Source of the DNA: Leucocoprinus leucothites
Lineage: Eukaryota; Basidiomycota; Agaricomycetes; Agaricales; Agaricaceae
Length of the DNA stretch: 64,000 nucleotides
Direction: 5' to 3'
Assembly: GCA_013368445.1 (NCBI GenBank)
Contig: JAACJO010000010.1
Span: forward strand, 558,001 to 622,000
Shown: in pieces, positions 34,577-47,444 of the stretch
Position numbering within the stretch: the first letter of the stretch is position 1
How the letters are laid out: each line of letters opens with the position of its first letter
Program-made: the position numbers and the translations under genes
Notes under the pieces: generated by a model
The model's database searches: none
What the model was told of the DNA's origin: nothing
The model's input: only the letters and a program-made list of their open reading frames with translations

Positions 34577-35669
34577 TGTAATGGGAAGAGATAACACACG
34601 TCACAATAGTAAGGATGAAAGGCACGTTCATTCTGCCCATTAACAGCTTTGGGAAAATACAACCAAATAACTAATTAAACGCGTCACGCGAATGCTTAGC
34701 GCGTAGATGTCACGGTGTTACTTGTTGGAATGCACCTAATATCCTGCCTCTCTTCCAAGCATCTCTGCTATCCCCTGGAAAGGCTCTCCAACATACTTCA
34801 TTTTATAATGCCAATCTCATAGTGTGATTTATCACCTATCTCGCCCCGACAGTGGTCAGTTCGCTACGCCGTCCATCATCCACACCTACTGTCTAAGCCG
34901 AAATTACCTTCAAATGTGTCTAGTTTTCTACCTTGAACCTCGGAGTAGCAACCCCATGCCCACGAACTCCGGTACCCCATTCGCAGTGCCTATTAAACTC
35001 TAATGCCAAATGGGTGAATCCTGCACATATCTGGCAATTCATGAACCTATCGAAGGCTCCAATGTCTGCACGCTTTTCTCTCTCCATTAAAGTGCCACAA
35101 TGCACGCATCATCTTAAACGAAAACACCCCGTTTATTTATGCACCATCGCCATGCTGCAGCTATCCAAATGGGAACCTCGTGAATTTTTCCTCGAACGGT
35201 TATTTATAAATTTATACCACCGGTCCTTGGACCTCCTGATCCAACAGGGGTTATCGAAGAGCCTTTTTGGCCACGGGGAAAAGCTACAAGCGATCTACTC
35301 AGGACCGCGAGCTGTCCGACTGCGAAGTAAGCAGGTGCGTTCTTCCCTTTAAATAGCCAGAGAACAACTGACGACCCTTTGTTGCACTACAAGCAAGCAG
35401 CGCCTATCTTCACGCTTCCATCTTCTGCTCCGGCATCGCCTTAGTTGGCATCTAGGGTAGTGTTGATTCAGCTTACCCCTTGAAATTTTATCAACGGAGG
35501 CTCGCACCGGGTCGTTGCCTCGCCGCGGCCTCATTTATCGCGCTCGTTTTAGCCATATAAGCCAAGGTTCAAGGTACAATCTCTTTCTTCCCCTTCATCA
35601 CCTAGACGGCTTACGTTCCTCATCCCCCTACTCCCACTTTCTTTCTGATTCCAATAGACACTTATAACA
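34577..35669. other. Intergenic between divergent genes
   Basis: Shared upstream region of the SNF2 gene and the DPBB gene. A plus-strand open frame at 34933-35352 has no recognisable features. A CATATAAG TATA-like element lies roughly 115 bp before the DPBB start. Confidence 0.5.
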
Positions 35670-36191
35670 ATGCAGGTCACTAGAAGTCTTCTTGCTCTCA
35701 TCTCTGTCTCTGCTTGCTTGCTCGGTTCTGTGAACGCTTTCAAAGGTGATGGTGAGTTTCCCTTTCTCCCTCGGTCTCCGAGCGCGCCACTAAAAATCTT
35801 ATTCACATCCAGCTACATACTACGACCCAGGGGTAGGTCCACTCATCCCATACCCTTCGAACCACGTCTCATTTACCTCAACAGCTGGGCGCCTGTGGTA
35901 AAACCAACGGGGGAGGCGAACTGGTAGTCGCTCTTTCAACCGCCAAGTACGGCAACGGTAGTCATTGCGGGAAGTACATTGGCATCCATTGTAAGCAAAT
36001 AAGCTTTTTTCAATTCCGGTCCGATCTCATTTTGCCTCGTGTTGTCAGACAAAGGCAAATACGTCAAAGCGAAAATTGTAGACAAGTGTCCCGGCTGTGC
36101 CGCGAACGACGTAGATATCTCCCCTACCACATTCTCGAGACTGGCAAACCAGGATCTCGGTCGCATACAAGTCGACTGGGAGTTCCTCTAG
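35670..36191 (+). CDS. Expansin-like small secreted protein with double-psi beta-barrel
   Basis: RlpA/barwin-like DPBB protein, a group of secreted fungal proteins that loosen or bind wall polysaccharides, mostly without shown catalysis. Start MQVTRSLLALISVSACLLGSV with cleavage around VNA. Four exons join in frame: FKGD-ATYYDPG, LGACGKTNGGGELVVALSTAKYGNGSHCGKYIGIHY, KGKYVKAKIVDKCPGCAANDVDISPTTFSRLA, ending DLGRIQVDWEFL. ATYY, CG, the HCG-K and DKCPGC motifs and D-I-S are the DPBB landmarks; the catalytic-type Asp region (KIVDKCPGC..DVDIS) is intact. About 116 residues, so one DPBB and no CBM63 domain. Next gene is the GH3 beta-glucosidase, tail to tail. Confidence 0.88.
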
Positions 36192-36520
36192 ACAACCCAC
36201 CAATCTTAGACGTTATGTTGAGCATAACTGTATCTATCTCCGCTATTATCAAACATGTAGTTGCAATGTATTATAGGTTATGTATCACAATCACAACCAT
36301 TTATACACAAATCAGGTACTACGTTGGTTGCCACAAAAACGTCGTGAAACGACTATAAGAGACACATTGACCAGCGTCATAGTATAGGTAAAGAGAGTAT
36401 GTATAAAACAAAGTCTTCAATAAGTATCAGCCCAAACTCAGCAGAAAGCAAAGAAGGGTAACTGGGTATATAGTCCAAAAAGGAGCGACGAGAAACAAGA
36501 GTCAAATCAAATCAAATAGT
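36192..36520. other. Intergenic between convergent genes
   Basis: 3' flanks of the DPBB and GH3 genes, AT-rich. Nothing else seen. Confidence 0.6.
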
Positions 36521-39500
36521 TCAATGCGGCAAGCGCGCCTTCAACCTTTTATCACGACTGCTAGCACCAACAGTCACTTGAATAGTACCCTCCGGTCTCC
36601 TCCAACCCTGTGCAATAACATCCCAAATACTCAAATCATACCTCGACAAGTGCATCGTCACTCGCTTCGTTTGACCGGGCTTAACAGAGACCGAATCGAA
36701 TCCACGCAAAACGGCAGGAGGTTCTCCGGAAGATTTGGGGAAGTTGAGGTACAACTGAGGGGACTCGGCACCAGAGACGCCGCCAGTGTTCTCGATATTG
36801 AAGGAGACTTCATACAGCGGACGGTGAAGCCTTTTACCGGAGTGTCAGAACGGGACATTGAGAAGCGAAGAGGAAGCATAAGGGAGCACTTACCATGCAG
36901 CAGCGGAGACACCTTCAACTCTCGGACTAGCCTCTCCCCTATCCCAAGCTCCGGCAGCAGAATCACCCCCACGGGTCGCAAGCTTGTTGATGGACAACTT
37001 CGAGTACTCAAACTTGGTATAACTTAATCCAAAACCGAATTCGAAGCGGGGTTCGATATCGTTCTGCCAAGGGGCGATCAATCCTCGTGACGCACTGTGA
37101 GGATCAAGAGAAACTCACAGCATCAAAGTGCCTATAATCGATATTAAGACCTTCGGTATAAGGAATAGAGAGCACTTCTTGAATGCCAGTGCCTGGTATC
37201 ACTTGTGCGGAGTAGTCTTCAGGGCGCTTGGCGATGGTATAGGGAAGTCTTCCGGAGGGGTTCCAGTCACCGTACAAAACGTCAACGAGAGAGTTTCCAG
37301 CTTCTTGACCAGGGGCGCCGGCCCAAAGCACCTGCGACAGTGTTAGTTTTTCATCAACGTGGTACACAAGCTAAGACATACAGCAGTGACATTAGGATTC
37401 TCAATCCAAGGCTCGAGGATGAGAGGTCCAACGGAGTGCACGACGACGATGGTATTGTTATTCTGCGCAGCGACGGCCTGAACAAGCGCGTCACCATTGT
37501 GCCACGCCGTAAGGTTATTCCTGCAAGTCAAACTCAGTACAAGCAACTCTTGCACTAGCGATCCAACGAATGAGCCCACCTATCACCCTCGTTGCCGTCA
37601 ACTGTAATATAATCCTCTCCGGAGTCGGCGGAAATGAAAACAAGGGCAGCGCTCTTTTTTCTTGCAACATTACCCGCCCTAGCAAGATTGAAATCGTCGA
37701 AGAACCAGAAGACGCTAGTGTGATCTTCTCTTGCACGCCTTTGGATGGCTTCGCGGGGCTATTCAGGGCAAATGGTATCATTTACCGACATGAGTTAAAG
37801 TGACAAATGGGCGCACATACCGTGATCAGGTATGTCATATTGGCAGTTCCAGATCCCCATCCCATAGCAAGGACACCATCCATGCCACCTTGGTCAGAGA
37901 ATTGGTTAGGTCCTGCACGGCCTGGACCAGCATCGCTGCCGATGAGCACAAGACTGCGCGGCTTTTTGAGAGGAAGAGCTCTTTTTTCGTTCTTTAGAAG
38001 GACAATACTTGCAGCTCCGACTTCGCGAACAATCTTATCGTGATCAGCTTGGACATCGATATGCTCGTTAACATCCTCGTCGTCAGTTTTGAAGGCGTCA
38101 AAGTTGGTCGGCGGGTAGCTAGAAGCATCCTGGCGGAGGAAGTACCACCCAGCCAGAATACGCGTGGCTAAGGGCTCAGTCAGCAATGGTGTTTGGGTCG
38201 TCATGAATTCGAGTTCATACCCATATCGTCAACGCGTGACTCGGGAATAGTTCCATTGTTGACGTAGGTTGTGAGGTTGCCACCAAAGTAGGAATCGCCG
38301 CTTTCGAAGGTAATGTCTCCAGGCATGGTCATCTATTAGACGATGTGAAACCTTGTTTGAGGGTGACATGATGAACGGCTTACATCGAGGCCAGTAACAG
38401 CTGACATGGTAGACATGGTCCTATTTTCATTGCTGTGAGTTTCAAGGCTCATTAACCAGCACAATGAGATGCCTTACGCTTGCCAATCAGACATAATATC
38501 TAATGAAACGTCGTCAGAGGAAAAATAAATAGACCTCGTAGGGACTTACACCCTCGGAAACCCATCTCCGTCTTAACGACACCGTTCATGATATTATCGT
38601 TTTCACAGGCATAGGTACCATTGATGAGGTCTGATTTTCGTCAGGAAACTCGCAAACCTGGCATGAGGCTTACTTACTGTAGCTGCACATCATGCTAGCC
38701 ACGCCAGCCATGACACTCCGCAAGAATGGATGGGTATAGATCTCATGTTGAGTACGGTCGTCGACGTCTGAGCTCGAAGTCGTTCGTTTATGCTCCTGTT
38801 CACTGAAGGTGTATCAGATACGGTTATTTTTATTCTATTGTCTGCACTGACTTGTTTACCAAATGCTTCGCACAGGCTTGTACCCCTACTTGTTGCATAC
38901 CCAGGATAGTCTCGTAAGCAGACTCTCCAGCAAGATATGGATCTGCACCAAAGCCTTCCCAGTTTCGGCCACCCGCGGCCACGCGGCCCATGTTCATCAT
39001 TGGTCCAAGAGCTACATTGACACCTTTGCCAACGTGTTCTTGGCCCATGGCCACACCGCGGGCGCGGATGAGGCGCCGACTGAAAGTAGCGGCAGTATTT
39101 ATACCGGTTGGGAATCCTGTGACAAAGTCTGCATTACGGACACCGAGGGGAGAATCCTAATCAAACACGGTGAGCGTAACTCGCGAGATCCTATACCATA
39201 CTGCACTGACCTCAAGACATAAACCAGGCCAACCATGACCTTTCGTTGGTTCGATGGCTGGGATGTTGCCCTATGGGTAATATGATGTCACACATAAATT
39301 CCATCACGTTTTCACTTTCGATCGTATTTTGAACTCACTACACAACGTCCATTCATCCATCCTACACCTGTAGCGACACTGACCTTCTCCTCCAACGAAA
39401 ACGAGGAGACCTTTCATGAAGACATTCAAGATGAAACGTCAGTTCCGGCGCATTATTAAAAACAATCACACGCCTCACCTTGGCTTTGGCTTTTTTGTAT

Positions 39501-39990
39501 GCAGCGTCCCATGCTGGCCCAAAGTCCGGGATGACGGATGAACCAACCTACGACAAACTCAGCTGCTCTTCTCGTACTCCAAAGTTGATGATCTTACCGC
39601 AGGCGGCTTACTGGGGTCTGTGACCTCAAAGACACCACTAACAGGTTGCTCTGATGATACCGGGAAAGGAGTGAAGGTAGTTGGAGTAATAGGAGGCTTG
39701 ATGACCGGTTCGGTTACCGTAGAACCTGGCGCAGTCGTCACAGGAATTGAAGATACGCTTGACGTCACCGATGACACGCTAGCTGAGCTCGACGACGAGC
39801 TCGACACTGCGGAAGAAGACGAGGACCCTGTTGACGTGGAAGTACCAGAGGAAACCGCTGAACCAGTCGAAAGTGGGGCTGAACTGGCGCTGGAAGATGA
39901 TGTAGCAACAGAGGACAAAGTGGCATTTCCTGAAGGAGTGGTGGTCGCAGCAAGGGCGACCGGAAGGAGCGAAAGCCAGAAGGTCTTCAT
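36521..39990 (-). CDS. Secreted GH3 beta-glucosidase with Ser-rich N-terminal linker
   Basis: Glycoside hydrolase family 3, releasing glucose from cellobiose and other beta-glucosides. Start [14 protein letters not shown] at 39990 (the frame is open upstream without ATG). A Ser/Thr/Val-rich segment of about 90 residues follows the signal peptide; then [77 protein letters not shown] and QACAKHLV. The nucleophile strand is IMSDWQA. The C-terminal half has [61 protein letters not shown] and [14 protein letters not shown]. It ends in a fibronectin-III-like domain ([20 protein letters not shown]) and KRLKARLPH at 36521. Ten or more introns. Complete and apparently intact. Confidence 0.92.
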
Positions 39991-42862
39991 CTTGGCGCAC
40001 AGCAGGAGAAAAACGAGGCAGACAGCATGGAGCACACTAGTGTGCTTCTTATATGCCGTTTATGATTCCAACGCCTTGCATACGCCGAAGCCGTGATACA
40101 ACCTTGCAATTTACGTAATCAAGTGATTTAATGCATCTCCCAGCGCTGGTCATCCAGTGTTTTTCTTAAGCAGTCATACTGCAAGCCAGATGCACTTTCA
40201 AGAGGCTTCTATTTTCCACTGGTCAGTGTTTCCCTCAGGACACACAGCTTGACTATAAGTTTGCTTACCGATTCAGTTCTGATGATTATGCAGCAAATTC
40301 CATTCCAACTTCTCTAACCCCACTTGGCGCCACTGGCAACTTGAGTTATGGTCATCACACACCCACGGATTATCACTGCCATCGCATTATACTGGGCTCA
40401 TGTCGTTTCTCTCTCGCTGATTCGTGGGTTTAAGGCCCGCCTCGTCCGACCCCGGGCTTTCTATGTTCAACTGACAGAATCATCATGTGCCGGTGCAACA
40501 GCTTTCGTGCCCACAATATCGGCATCAGATGCTTGTTTTCAAATTTGCTTCTTCACTGGGAACATTTGATGGGATTTCGGACGTATAACCGGTCTAGTAC
40601 CCGTTTCCATGCGTCTGGAACTATAATCAGACGTCGGGAAGCCTGACGAACGCCGTTGGGGGCATCTGAGGACCACGCTATGCCCGCCTTCCGCGTTATA
40701 CGGGTTCATGGGATGCTGCAACTCCACTCATGAAATGAAGAAACTTCTCACCGTCGAGCTTCTTTTCTCGTCCTTATTGATCTTATGTCATTTTGGCGAC
40801 TCTCAATTACGGTAACGGCCGAATTTCTTAAACCTTCAAATTTCGACGCGCGTGGTAACACATCACGTGCCTCCGTCACTCATTCACGAACCACAGAATT
40901 GATCCAACGATTGGGCGACGCTAGACTTGTTCAGTGGGAGCACATACCATATCGCTGCCTGATAACAGGACCCCTGATAATTGCCATATAGTCTAGCGCA
41001 AGAATTAGGACCAAATGGCCGGATCCCGGAGGATAAGTAGACCCCTTAGAGGTGGGCCCAGAATACCCTCGACCAGGCCCTAGTTGTTTTTTTTTCAACA
41101 CTGCACTACTTCTCTGTTGCATGCTCTGGTACCCTTGCGATTTTATGATTTTTGGAAGATTTTTTGGTGCTGGATCCCTGAAATCAGACACCAGATTTAC
41201 ATCAGCGTCTAACAACTATCTCTCCCTCATGCCCTCTAATTTTTAGCTTTATCCTAGTGGATGAACCCGGTCTCACCCCTTCACTTTCGATGTTCTGAGG
41301 CTGTGAAAGAGTACATAGCAATAACTGTGGTCTTCGTTTCGGTTGGTCTGACTCTATTCTCCGACCCTCAAGCTCTTCTCGACCACGGGATTCTTAGCCA
41401 CCAAATAACCTCTCGTATCTTCCTCGGAGGGCTCGGTTTGATTGTATTTACATGAATAAGCCCTCACCTTTTGGGAATAATGCAGATCAGCAAATCGCAG
41501 GGTCGGTGTTGTCGCAATATGTCTCTGGCTGGGTCTCGGGAATTCACATCCGCATTTGATGCTCTCAATGGCTGCTTCATTCTCCTGTTATCCGATTTTG
41601 AACTGGCGAGGCTCAACACAATTCGGATTATTACGCCAATCCCTATCTGACTATCTGATCGCAACGAAACCCTATTCAATGACTCGTTATTGACATTGCC
41701 GTTCTGGTCCTGACGTCGACAACGTACACAGGGAGCTGATGTCGGTGTTTAAATATTTTATGCCACCAAGTTCGAACTGTGGCCGATCCGAAACTCCAAA
41801 GCGACGAAATTGTATATGACGCTAGACTTGTTGCCTTGTGTAGGCAATGCACGATAACAATTCACGGGCAGATTTAGAACTCTCTCAGCCGATGGAAGGA
41901 ATGCAAAACACCGCTAGCGATCGCTGATTAGGAAGCATGACCCAGCCCTTATTCTCCTTCAGCACTTAGCAACTATATCAGAACTTCTAAACCCACGTTT
42001 TCTTCATCAAATCTGGTCTCCATGCTCCTGGACGATTTTTTCTTGATATCGAAATCGAGATCCTCACCTTTCGCTTCTTGGTTGTAATCTCAATTGTGCA
42101 TTATTCAGGTTCCACTCCCACATTTGTAATGTAACATTAACACTGTCATGCGCACAATGGGTGTCGTTGCTGGCCGCGGAACGCTGGTGATTCTAAACAA
42201 ATTAGTGCATTCAGGCACAACCCGATCAGGCGAGATTCCCTCCTCTGGCACCAAATTTCAGGATTTCCACTGGTAACCCAACACGACCCTGTTCGGACTG
42301 GAGTGGCTCGTGTAATGTGTGCATTCCACAAGTACTGTTGGTCAGCATTTCTCTATATAATCCTGACCTCACTCTCGAAGCTAAGCTTGTATCATTTGAG
42401 ACAAAATACCTCGTCTCTGAGGAGACCTTGTGACCAGAGAATTTGTGGCAAACCAGGAAAGCTCGATACTGTGTGGAGGCTTATGGGCGTCGGTGAGACA
42501 CCTCGGGAACAATAAAGATCTGTCGGGATAATAGGTGATAGGGCAATGACCGCCATACCACAAGTTCAAAGCAAATGAGTGCATTGACACGCACCCCAAA
42601 ATGTCTAGTCGTTTCCGTGACACGAAGAAGACATCTGGTCGACAACCCTTGATGTCGGCTCTTCCATTTCCACCACGCTTCCCCTTTCTGGATGTCCACC
42701 ATTGCTGTATTTTAATGTCTTTATGCTCTTTCTGTGGTTCAACTCGCTATTCTCCCACCTCGACCACCTGACCTGGATTTTTTTTCTTCAACTCGTTCTG
42801 CATTTCTAGATATTACTACTCGCTTTTCTTTCTTTCCTTTCTCTCCAGTCCATCTACGACCT
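39991..42862. other. 2.9 kb gene-poor stretch
   Basis: No supported gene. The left end is the GH3 upstream region; the last 200 bp are the pyrimidine-rich upstream region of the next gene. Short open frames (for example 40348-40569 plus, 40931-41215 minus, 41261-41455 plus) have no motif, leader or splice partner. No reverse transcriptase, transposase or terminal repeat was seen. It may be old, decayed repeat DNA. Confidence 0.45.
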
Positions 42863-44609
42863 ATGGATCCCTCCACTCAGCCGTTCGAACCAGGCCACTG
42901 GAGTAGTTCAAATAAAACGCCTCACAGTCGTAAAGGATCCATTCGACTCGGCCGAAGGATGGTCAAGCCCCCGCCCCGCTTCTTGCGAGCGCCGTCCGAC
43001 ATATTGGGGTACACACCTTCCCACCTCCCTAGAGTCAACACTCAGCTCGCGCAAGCCCGCCAAAGTCTGGTAAGTAATCATGGCGCATCATCCCCTTTCC
43101 CTTCCCCGACTTCCATGCTGACTTGACTCACCTCAGGATTATATTCCGCCGGTCCAGACAGTGGTTCCACTGGGTGGCGCTCGGGCAGACTCCAACTATC
43201 CGTATATGGTTTCGCCAATCACATCTTGTCAGGTATGTCGCCTCCGCCGGGCCCATCAACACTACATACTCACCCCAATTTACAGGCCGACCATCAACCC
43301 GTTGACTGGATAACCCCTCCTCAAAGTCCCGTACCTAATATGTGGCTGAGGGAACCTACTCCCCCCGAGTTTGTCGTCTATCCACTGCCAGTGCCTACTG
43401 GTTCTCATGATGTACATGCCCGACCCGCTCTGGTCCCCCCTGCTGAAAGCTACTCGCCTTTTATGCACCAAGCTCCAGATCCGGTTGCAAGTGTGTCTAA
43501 TGGTCTCGTTCATCCTACCCCGCGCCGACCCATTCTCCTGCCTGAAGTTGGAGTCCCCTTTCGATCTCCGACAGTTCAGCTTTCCAACAGCTCTTACATG
43601 CAGAGATCTACGACGTTCGACCCCCAATTTAATCAAGAAGACTATAGTATCAATATAAATACTATCTTTCGCAAGGACAGTCGGTTCCTCAAGGCTAATG
43701 CTAATGCTGTCGTACCTCAAAACTCTGTCGCCGATATCTTGCCTCCGATGCCTTTGTCAAGGTCAAGGCTGGTCAACACTAATAAAGCTGAACAGCTCGC
43801 ATATCTGAACCACAAGCTCACCTCTATCTCTACCGACCCTCGGCCTCAAATTGACATTAGTGGACCTGACCCAATGCTTGGGAGTTATATCGCCCTCATG
43901 CGAGAACGGTTTGGATGCTGCCTCACTTATGGCCTGGTCAGCAAGGTTGTCAACACTGATCCTCAAGCGAACCCGCTTCTTTCTTTCGACGAGAGGAAGA
44001 CCGAGATGTACAAAAGGCGTGTGCGCTCTTGGGCTGCGACGGCGACGGGAACGACCATCTCTGAAAAGTTGATAATTTCACTCGAACCTGGGAGCTACTT
44101 TAACAATGAGCGATTCACTGTTCCTTACTTCTGGTTTGTCCTCCTCATCAGGGAGCTTTTGGCGAACAATTGTTATGCAAGGGACTCGGGAACTCTTATT
44201 CGGCTTGGTGCTTGTGATGTGAACCCTTGCCATTCTTCCTTCCGTTTCTTCGCGCTGGAGACAGCTATGCGTCAACACTTGAGAGAGTTGAACTCCAAGT
44301 CGCGCATAAACCCTCGTGAGACTACCCTCCAACAACGAGTCATTGGATCATGTGAGAATAATCACTTGCAAATAACCATGTCCCGTGTGTGCCACCTCTG
44401 TTGTTTGTCTCTCCGATAACTTACCGCATGGTGATGTAGAACAATTATTCTCAAACTTCTACTCACCGATCCCAAAGCCCAGGCTGGATAGGATCGAGTA
44501 CCAAAACGAACTCAGAGCTTGGTTCGTCAAGCTTGTTAATCGAATCGACTCTTTCTCCGGATTTACCGCTTTCGTCTTGATCACTTTCATGGGTCTAGAA
44601 AACGAGTAA
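42863..44609 (+). CDS. Unrecognised protein with conserved-looking C-terminal half
   Basis: No family recognised. Start MDPSTQPFEPGHWSSSNKTP at 42863. The first intron (43070-43137) joins ARQSL to DYIPPVQTVVPLGG; the second (43232-43285) joins PITSCQ to ADHQPVDWITPPQSP. The N-terminal half is Pro-rich and looks disordered, with repeated PTPPEFVVYPLPVP-type segments. From about YSININTIFRKDSRF the residue mix looks folded: EQLAYLNHKLTSI, GSYIALMRERFGCCLTYGLV, MYKRRVRSWAATATG, YFWFVLLIRELLANNCYA, FFALETAMRQHL. No signal peptide or clear membrane helix. One reading ends at 44419; splicing into LFSNFYSPIPKP gives an end at 44609, but the intron border there is not clear. Confidence 0.6.
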
Positions 44610-46109
44610 AGCCCATTACTTGCCGAGGGAAGCCGCGGCCTTTAAAACATCCTTCTGTGTTATGTCTGTCTGTAAACTGCTGTGCCTTCTGATCTTATTG
44701 TTTTCTGATTGCTATCGCTCTTCCATTACTGTTGTGCCACACCATATGCTCTGTCTGTTTGTCCGCTCGTAACCTTGTAGACCTGCGTTTTGTCGATCTC
44801 GTCTTTACTGCTTAATTGCTATGTTTTGCTATCATCATCCCGATAATCATCATGCGCTCATCCAAATCTATACAATCGATTATCAAGACGTGTTCGTTCC
44901 ACGAGGCACTGTTTGACTGGTCCAACACAATTATACTTGGCAATTGATGGTGAGAACACACGTTGCAATAGAGAACACAAGTACATTCTTGATGATGAGC
45001 GGGCAAAATTAGGTTACTCACAAAATCTACCCAGTTGAAGTTCCGTTGCTTACTCAAGTTTGTCAAAGGCTTGTCAGAGACATCTCTGTCGTTTCGCTGA
45101 CCACTTTGTGGTTCCATGCGTTCAGTGATGTCATCGATATGTATGCGGCGGCACTGAGGTTAAAAGCTAGTACAAGCCAATATCGGCACGGGCGCGGCAC
45201 AGGTCGAAAGAAGCTTGCCACCTCATCTCCCGTTGCTAAAATGGTCAATGCTTAGATCATTCTCCTGACCGCGGAGCCGGTGAGGCGGTACCTTATACCG
45301 TCGCCAACGCGATATTCTGTGACTGGGACAGGGTCAGAAAATTCAAGGAACAGTTCGTTGAATAATCTCTCCGGGAATCTTTGGTAGAATAAAATTAAAT
45401 TGTTGAGTACCGTTGAACACCCGTGAACTTGATATCTTTGCCGAGTTGAATATGATTGATCAGTATCACCCGGATGTAGGAGTTGGGAGGTTCCATCCAA
45501 CTCTTGCAATATGTGACATGTCTAGATAGACTATGTTAGGACCAGGATACCGTCCATAGTACCTTGCTGTACATCAGAAGAGGCTCTTGCTTCTCAGTCT
45601 TCTATTTCTTGCCGCCTTCGTGTCTACTCTCTAGCGTCGTGTGTGGATGTGGGGCGATATTTTTAGCAGTGCCGAAATTAGACTTTCGGATCACGCACGG
45701 ACCGAAGCGAGCCGAGCATCGGCTCGGAATAAAAATTGAATATTTAGGAAAATCCTTCAGGGTGAATTCTATTGTTGTGCTACGGAATGCTGAAGGTCGC
45801 AACCGACGGGTATACGTTGATATGGATGGTTTAGCCAGTCGCCGGGTCCAAGGAAACAGTCGGACACGGACTTCAAGAGCCCAATCAGCGAGTCGAAAAA
45901 AAATAATGCGACCTCGATCGCCGAACTGTTTTTGTTCGAAGGAGGCCATGTGCCGCAGGGGGCAATTGCCTAGTTTGCTCCGAAGCATCAGCACGTTGTG
46001 ACTGGGATATTATGTTATGGAAAGAAGGACTAGACATACGTGGTGCTCTGTATGTTGAAACCTTCGTAGTTCTGCTCCTTGAACGGAAAGATGACTCTGC
46101 TCTGAAGAG
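44610..46109. other. 1.5 kb without a secure gene
   Basis: Several minus-strand open stretches exist (44812-45117, 45252-45509) and one on the plus strand (45564-46001). None has a recognised domain, leader or clear splice signals. A short 6 bp hairpin (CCGAGC / GCTCGG) lies near 45717. Confidence 0.4.
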
Positions 46110-46309
46110 CTTACGCCCGAAACTAGTGGTCTGCGTGTGGGTGAAGACGTTCTTCTTCCCCGAAAGTACGGCTCTGCCGTATTCGCGAAGATTGTCCATG
46201 GAATAACAGTTCGGATGGCCATACGAATGCCCCCAAAACGGAAGACCAAGTTGCATCCGCTTTTTGTCGTCCGGGTAGCAAAAATTTTGCGCTCCAGGTA
46301 TTTATGTCG

Positions 46310-46316
46310 TATAAAA
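46310..46316 (+). promoter_or_regulatory. TATA box of PL14 copy A
   Basis: TATAAAA lies 94 bp upstream of the ATG. The same element is at the same distance in copy B, within well-conserved upstream sequence. Confidence 0.6.
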
Positions 46317-46403
46317 CCTGCCCAGGATGAGTGAAGGGACTTTAGCGTCTGGTCCTCCCATCTTCTCGCCTTACCTCCTTCCGCTAGGGCCAGCTTCTTT
46401 ACG

Positions 46404-47444
46404 ATGATGAAATTCGCTACTTCTCTATCTTCTATCTTCCTCCTCGCAGCAACAGAGCTGGTCTCTGCCTCCCCCTTCAATGTCACACGTCGCGATGCTG
46501 GTAGCATGTCCAACCTCTTTCCCGTCTCCGGTAGTCCACGATGGACAACACTCGCTGGTGCACAAGGTGCACTCAGCCTGAGCAACACGACTCTCCGTCC
46601 CCAGAAGGTCACCAATCGCTGTCCCTTCACCTACCAGAACTCGCCTGATGGGGTCAAGTCCCTCAAGGCCCACTACCCTAAGGGTTCATACAAACCCAGC
46701 GTCGACCCCTGTGGCGGCGTATCGTTCTATGCCCCTGGACCTACGAGTGTCGATCTTACAACGGCAAAGGAAGCACTCTTCAGTTACTCCGTTTACTTCC
46801 CCCAAGGGTTCGATTTCGTGAAAGGAGGCAAGCTTCCTGGTCTCTGTGAGCATCTCTTTACCTTGTGTTATAGATCCGGATTGCTGATACAATTCCAGAC
46901 GGAGGTGATGATGCTGACACGGCCGTCTCTTGCTCTGGCGGTCGCCACGACACCACTTGTTGGTCTGCCCGCTTGATGTGGAGAGCCAACGGCGCCGGAG
47001 AGCTCTACCTCTACCTTCCTCCGTACGACGATCCCAGATTCGCCGTCAACAAGAAGCTCTGCAGTCTGCCGAACTCGGTCTGCGATTCCACATACGGCAT
47101 TTCGGTGAACAGGGGATCGTACAAGTTCGCCACTGGCGGGTGGACGACTGTTGCGCAGAGAGTGAAGCTCAACGACGTTGGCCAGTCCAACGGAGAGATT
47201 GAGCTGTTTGTCAATGGAAAGAGCACCATCAAAGTTACCGGCGTTATCATCCGAGATGCTAGTGCTGGTCGTGTCCAAGGAATGCAAGTCCAGACCTTCT
47301 TTGGAGGTGAGTTTTGCCTAGATCCAGATGATATCGATTAGTACGCTGACGCCAATGATAGGTTCAAGCACTGATTGGGCGACACCGAGGGACCAAGACG
47401 TTTACTTTGCTAATTTTGGAGCCGAGATCATCTCGAAGTTTTAA
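46404..47444 (+). CDS. Polysaccharide lyase family 14-type secreted protein, copy A
   Basis: PL14 enzymes cleave uronic-acid polymers such as alginate or glucuronan by beta-elimination. Start MMKFATSLSSIFLLAATELV, a signal peptide, then FNVTRRD (RR suggests a Kex2-type site). Domain landmarks: LFSYSVYFPQGFDFVKGGKLPGLYGG across intron 1 (about 46843-46899), then CSGGRHDTTCWSARLMWRANGAGELYLYLP, YGISVNRGSYKFATGGWTTVAQRVKLND, and GEIELFVNGKS. The second intron follows QTFFG. The last exon is SSTDWATPRDQDVYFANFGAE and ends IISKF at 47444. The KGGKLPGLYGG and R-MWR-NG-GE-Y-Y motifs are the family core. The true substrate in this fungus is not known. Gene is complete; compare copy B. Confidence 0.85.

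Noticed and set aside
39559..40035. Ser-rich open frame as a separate surface protein gene
   Set aside because: It splices in frame at GCG|GTAAGA into the GH3 domain and supplies the only signal peptide for that enzyme, so it is exon 1 of the beta-glucosidase.
42150..42640. Two minus-strand stretches both reading NALIC(F/L)E, suggesting a direct repeat
   Set aside because: By hand, only about 37 bases align at roughly 70 percent, with no extension on either side; this may be chance.
45702..45722. 6 bp hairpin CCGAGC-ATCG-GCTCGG as a terminator
   Set aside because: No gene ends there and such hairpins are not known terminators in nuclear fungal genes.
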